8,266 nt of DNA from a bacterium (GTDB lineage: Bacteria; UBP15; UBA6099; DSWB01). The notes beneath the pieces are model-generated. The model was not told the DNA's origin. It saw only the letters and a program-made list of their open reading frames with translations, and made no database searches. A program made the translations under genes and the position numbers. This document shows, piece after piece, positions 6,644 through 8,266 of the stretch; the stretch's first letter is position 1, and each line of letters starts with the position of its first letter. The stretch lies in NCBI GenBank assembly GCA_020061125.1, contig JAGUYV010000208.1, positions 1 through 8,266 of the forward strand. The letters run 5' to 3'.

Positions 6644-6665
6644 GGCGGCATTCGGCGATGCCGCC
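6644..6665. repeat. Hairpin GGCGGCAT/ATGCCGCC between the two repeat copies
   Basis: GGCGGCAT (6644-6651) and ATGCCGCC (6658-6665) form a perfect 8-bp stem with a 6-nt loop TCGGCG. It lies in the spacer between the copies and is unlike their hairpins in sequence. It may be a separate dispersed palindromic element. Confidence 0.65.
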
Positions 6666-6758
6666 CTACATGTTTGTTCAGTTCACAGATATTAATGTGC
6701 TTTCCTCTGCGATCTCCGCGAACCTTTGCGCTCTCTACGTCAATCTTTTGAAGACAAC

Positions 6759-6908
6759 GCGGAGGGTGTGTGGTCCCGCGTTTTCTGTCACGGAGAACGC
6801 GGAGATTTCACGGAGACACGGAGGGTTTTATTAGCGCGGCCGTGAGCCGCGCACCCTGTGCCTCTCTGTGGCCTCTGTGGTTATCCTTGCCCTTGTTTTT
6901 GTCTTTGC
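6759..6908. repeat. Composite repeat, copy B
   Basis: This is the second copy of the element at 6473-6622, in direct orientation. Differences cluster in the hairpin loop (6843-6845) and in the CTCTGTG part (6861, 6867-6868, 6871). The left flank includes TTTGAAG, as in copy A, with a 1-bp shift. Together with its hexamer array it runs into the 3' end of the small minus-strand ORF. Confidence 0.88.
6834..6852. repeat. GC hairpin in repeat copy B
   Basis: GCGCGGC (6834-6840) pairs with GCCGCGC (6846-6852), a 7-bp stem with loop CGTGA. Relative to copy A only the loop and the closing pair changed, so the ability to fold is kept between copies. Confidence 0.75.
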
Positions 6909-7093
6909 CCTTGCCTTTCCATTCTCACCGGCTGCGATTTTTCTTTTTTTGGTTGCGCTTGAAGCGCCGAGCGCAGCAGATGCTCGCGCCAGGCGCGGCT
7001 TTTGCGGTAATGCTGAAAGAACAAATCCCAGTTTTCCACGGAGCCGGATGTAATCATATCGGACAGAGGAGATGAGCGGCCGCGGCGCGCCAC
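6881..7093 (-). CDS. Possible small protein (70 residues) downstream of gmhA
   Basis: I do not recognise this product. The GTG at 7093 lies 4 bp after the gmhA stop, with AGAGG inside the end of gmhA as a possible ribosome site. An internal ATG at 7057 would give 58 residues, but no ribosome site is seen before it. The central part, SVENWDLFFQHYRKSRAWREHLLRS in pieces, is aromatic and basic and its codons end mostly in G or C as in gmhA, so it looks protein-like. The last 12 residues (MERQGQRQKQGQ, then G) come from the hexamer array, and the stop TAA lies inside the composite repeat. It could be a genuine small protein extended by the repeat, a decayed gene end, or chance. No homology was tested. 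Confidence 0.4.
   Translation of the reverse strand: MARRGRSSPLSDMITSGSVENWDLFFQHYRKSRAWREHLLRSALQAQPKKEKSQPVRMERQGQRQKQGQG
6885..6920. repeat. YYTTGY hexamer array
   Basis: Six degenerate hexamers run in a row: CCTTGC, CCTTGT, TTTTGT, CTTTGC, CCTTGC, CTTTCC. A matching array of about five units sits at 6599-6628 in copy A. Read on the minus strand the array gives alternating CAA codons, so it encodes (R/G/K)Q dipeptides in the small ORF that overlaps it. Confidence 0.7.
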
Positions 7094-7097
7094 GGGG

Positions 7098-7688
7098 TCA
7101 GGCCTCTTGCGCGAGCGACGATTCCACGATCTCGCATATCAGGTGGATGATCACGGCGTGGGCTTCCTGGATGCGGGCCGTGACTGTGGCAGGGACAGCC
7201 AGTGTGTGCCGCGCCAGTCCCGCGAGTTTTCCGCCTCCCTGGCCCGTGAGCGCAACGCACGCCAGGCCGCGCGCCGCCGCGGTTTCAAATGCGGCCAGCA
7301 CATTCGGGGAATTGCCGCTGGTGCTGATTCCGATCAGCACATCGCCCGGCGCGCCGAGCGCCTGCACCTGGCGCGCGAACACCGAGTCGAAACCGTAGTC
7401 GTTTCCCACAGATGTAAGAATCGAAGTGTCCGTGCTCAAGGCGATTGCGGGCCAGGCCGGGCGTTCCTTCTGGAACCGGCCCACAAGCTCCGCGGCCATG
7501 TGCTGCGAGTCCGCGGCGCTGCCTCCGTTGCCGCAGATCAGCGCTTTTCGCCCGGAGCGGATGGCTTCCGCAATCAGTTGCGCGGCCGCGGCGATTTCCG
7601 GAGCGAGCGTTTCCGCAGTTTGCGTAATGGCGCGGCAGGACTCCGCAGATACATTTTTAATGAGTTGCTGAATATCAGTGTTTTTCAT
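7098..7688 (-). CDS. gmhA: Sedoheptulose 7-phosphate isomerase (phosphoheptose isomerase, SIS domain)
   Basis: GmhA converts sedoheptulose 7-phosphate to D-glycero-D-manno-heptose 7-phosphate, the first step toward nucleotide-activated heptose for LPS core or other glycans. The 196-residue protein is close to the E. coli length and is a single SIS domain. CGNGGSAADSQHMAAEL (52-68) carries the zinc ligands H63 and E67, and RIQEAHAVIIH (172-182) carries Q174 and H182, matching E. coli H61, E65, Q172 and H180. The phosphate-binding serine cluster is GISTSGNS (120-127). VGNDYGF (94-100) is also family-typical. It starts 15 bp after the NAPRTase stop, so the two are probably co-transcribed; the ribosome site before this ATG is weak, which suggests coupled translation. 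The other heptose genes (hldE, gmhB, hldD) are not in the window. Confidence 0.96.
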   Translation of the reverse strand: MKNTDIQQLIKNVSAESCRAITQTAETLAPEIAAAAQLIAEAIRSGRKALICGNGGSAADSQHMAAELVGRFQKERPAWPAIALSTDTSILTSVGNDYGFDSVFARQVQALGAPGDVLIGISTSGNSPNVLAAFETAAARGLACVALTGQGGGKLAGLARHTLAVPATVTARIQEAHAVIIHLICEIVESSLAQEA

Positions 7689-7703
7689 TGTCTGGCGTTC
7701 GAT

Positions 7704-8266
7704 TCACAAAATTTTAATGTGCCGCGGGTTTACGGCGGGTCCGGGCAGGCGGCCGCGTTTTGCGATGGGCGCGCCGTCAATTTCCTTGATGTCCATGGTC
7801 ATGTCCAGGGGCCGGGCGTCCGAGATGTAGGAGCCGACGCCGAACATGTCTGCGCCCGCCTGTGAGAGTCCGGGTATGCGCGCCGGATTCACGCCGCCGG
7901 ACACGGCGATTTTTACATGCGTGAAGCCTTCGAGGTCGAGCCGGTGGCGCACCTCGCGCACCAGGTCGAATGTCACGCCGCCGCGCTCCGAGGCCGTATC
8001 CAGGCGCACGCCGTGGAGCCTGTTTTTTAGTGCGCGCGCCAGGCGCAGGGTTTCCTCGGCCTCGTCCTTGAAAGTGTCCACCAGAATGAGGCGGGGCACG
8101 GCGGCGTCCACAACCGAGTCGTAGGCCTGTGCGAGTTCGAGCGTATCGCCTGCGATGAGGATGGCGGCGTGTGGCACGGTGCCTGTGGGCGTTTTGCCGG
8201 AGAGCAGGGCGCCGAGGATGCAACTGCACCCGTCCGCTCCGCCGATGATGGCCGCGTGCTCCATGA
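7704..8266 (-). CDS. pncB: Nicotinate phosphoribosyltransferase, archaeal-type, 3' part (5' end outside window)
   Basis: The enzyme joins nicotinate to PRPP, using ATP, to give nicotinate mononucleotide in NAD salvage. The frame is open to the right edge, and the ATG at 8264 lies inside the conserved domain, so it is not the true start. About 187 codons are visible. GGADGCSC and PTGTVPHA carry the family histidine (H32 of the visible part), next to LVDTFKDEAEETLRLA, GVRLDTASERGG, HVKIAVSGGV and FGVGSYIS, which build the phosphate and PRPP site, and it ends with DIKEIDGAPIAKRGR. The order and spacing match the archaeal-type (Thermoplasma-like) NAPRTase rather than the longer E. coli PncB. It is upstream of gmhA on the same strand with a 15-bp gap. 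Confidence 0.92.
   Translation of the reverse strand, partial: MEHAAIIGGADGCSCILGALLSGKTPTGTVPHAAILIAGDTLELAQAYDSVVDAAVPRLILVDTFKDEAEETLRLARALKNRLHGVRLDTASERGGVTFDLVREVRHRLDLEGFTHVKIAVSGGVNPARIPGLSQAGADMFGVGSYISDARPLDMTMDIKEIDGAPIAKRGRLPGPAVNPRHIKIL

Larger units (their letters stand above)
6453..7097. other. Repeat-rich intergenic region between murB and gmhA
   Basis: About 430 bp (6453-6880) carry no credible gene. They hold two copies of a composite repeat, CRCGGAG and CTCTGTG short units on both strands, several GC hairpins and pyrimidine hexamer arrays. Plus-strand frames in both copies give the same peptide (beginning FLSRRTRRFHGD) because of the repeat, not because of coding. From about 6921 to 7093 the composition becomes more gene-like on the minus strand, where a small ORF is listed separately. 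I see no clear promoter motif for murB here. Confidence 0.8.

Noticed and set aside
6473-6908. CRISPR array or IS element
   Set aside because: There are only two long copies with one spacer-like interval, no short regular repeat-spacer pattern, no transposase and no terminal inverted repeats with target duplication.
6451-7075. Plus-strand frames in the repeat region that share a common peptide
   Set aside because: The shared peptide arises because the DNA is a direct repeat. The frames have no ribosome sites and differ in phase and ends, so they do not look like paralogous genes.
7107-7865. A 252-codon plus-strand frame across gmhA and the end of pncB
   Set aside because: It runs antisense to two clearly recognised genes and its protein is low-complexity R/A/G-rich, as expected for a shadow in GC-rich DNA.

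Overview
The window looks like chromosomal DNA from an uncultured, fairly GC-rich, Gram-negative (diderm) bacterium. A heptose-phosphate isomerase and nonulosonate sugar genes point to a glycosylated cell surface. MurB points to a peptidoglycan wall, and one protein has a clear Sec signal peptide. The mosaic CACGGAG-type intergenic repeats are of a kind I associate with environmental PVC, Hydrogenedentes or Omnitrophica-like and some deltaproteobacterial genomes. That placement is a guess from style, not a phylogenetic result.

Layout, left to right. (1) 1-1121, plus: the 3' end of an MrfA/YprA-type DEAD/DEAH repair helicase with its four-cysteine DUF1998 zinc region. (2) 1128-4114, minus: pseG-like UDP-sugar hydrolase, then a NeuB-family nonulosonate synthase, then, after a 125-bp AT-rich gap with an imperfect dyad, a PilZ-receiver fusion protein. 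(3) 4251-5537, plus: a divergently read pair, made of a secreted TlpA-like redoxin with TPRs and an unrecognised 130-residue protein. (4) 5544-6452, minus: a lone murB. (5) 6453-7097: mostly non-coding, with a duplicated composite repeat of about 150 bp, hairpins, hexamer arrays and one possible small ORF. (6) 7098-8266, minus: gmhA preceded by the 3' part of an archaeal-type nicotinate phosphoribosyltransferase gene.

Several products bear on the cell envelope. PseG and NeuB would carry out consecutive steps, release of a free amino sugar and its condensation with PEP to a nonulosonic acid. GmhA begins heptose synthesis for LPS or glycans, and MurB makes UDP-MurNAc. The PilZ-receiver protein could couple c-di-GMP and phosphorelay signals. 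NAPRTase belongs to NAD salvage and the helicase to DNA repair. No mobile element, CRISPR array, tRNA or rRNA is visible.

The most notable points are: a redoxin whose active site reads C-x-C instead of C-x-x-C and which also lacks the cis-proline; the duplicated composite repeat with conserved hairpins upstream of murB; a small ORF after gmhA whose C-terminus is encoded by the hexamer array; and a pseG-neuB pair with no other nonulosonate genes beside it. I do not see convincing evidence of an entirely new multi-gene system here.
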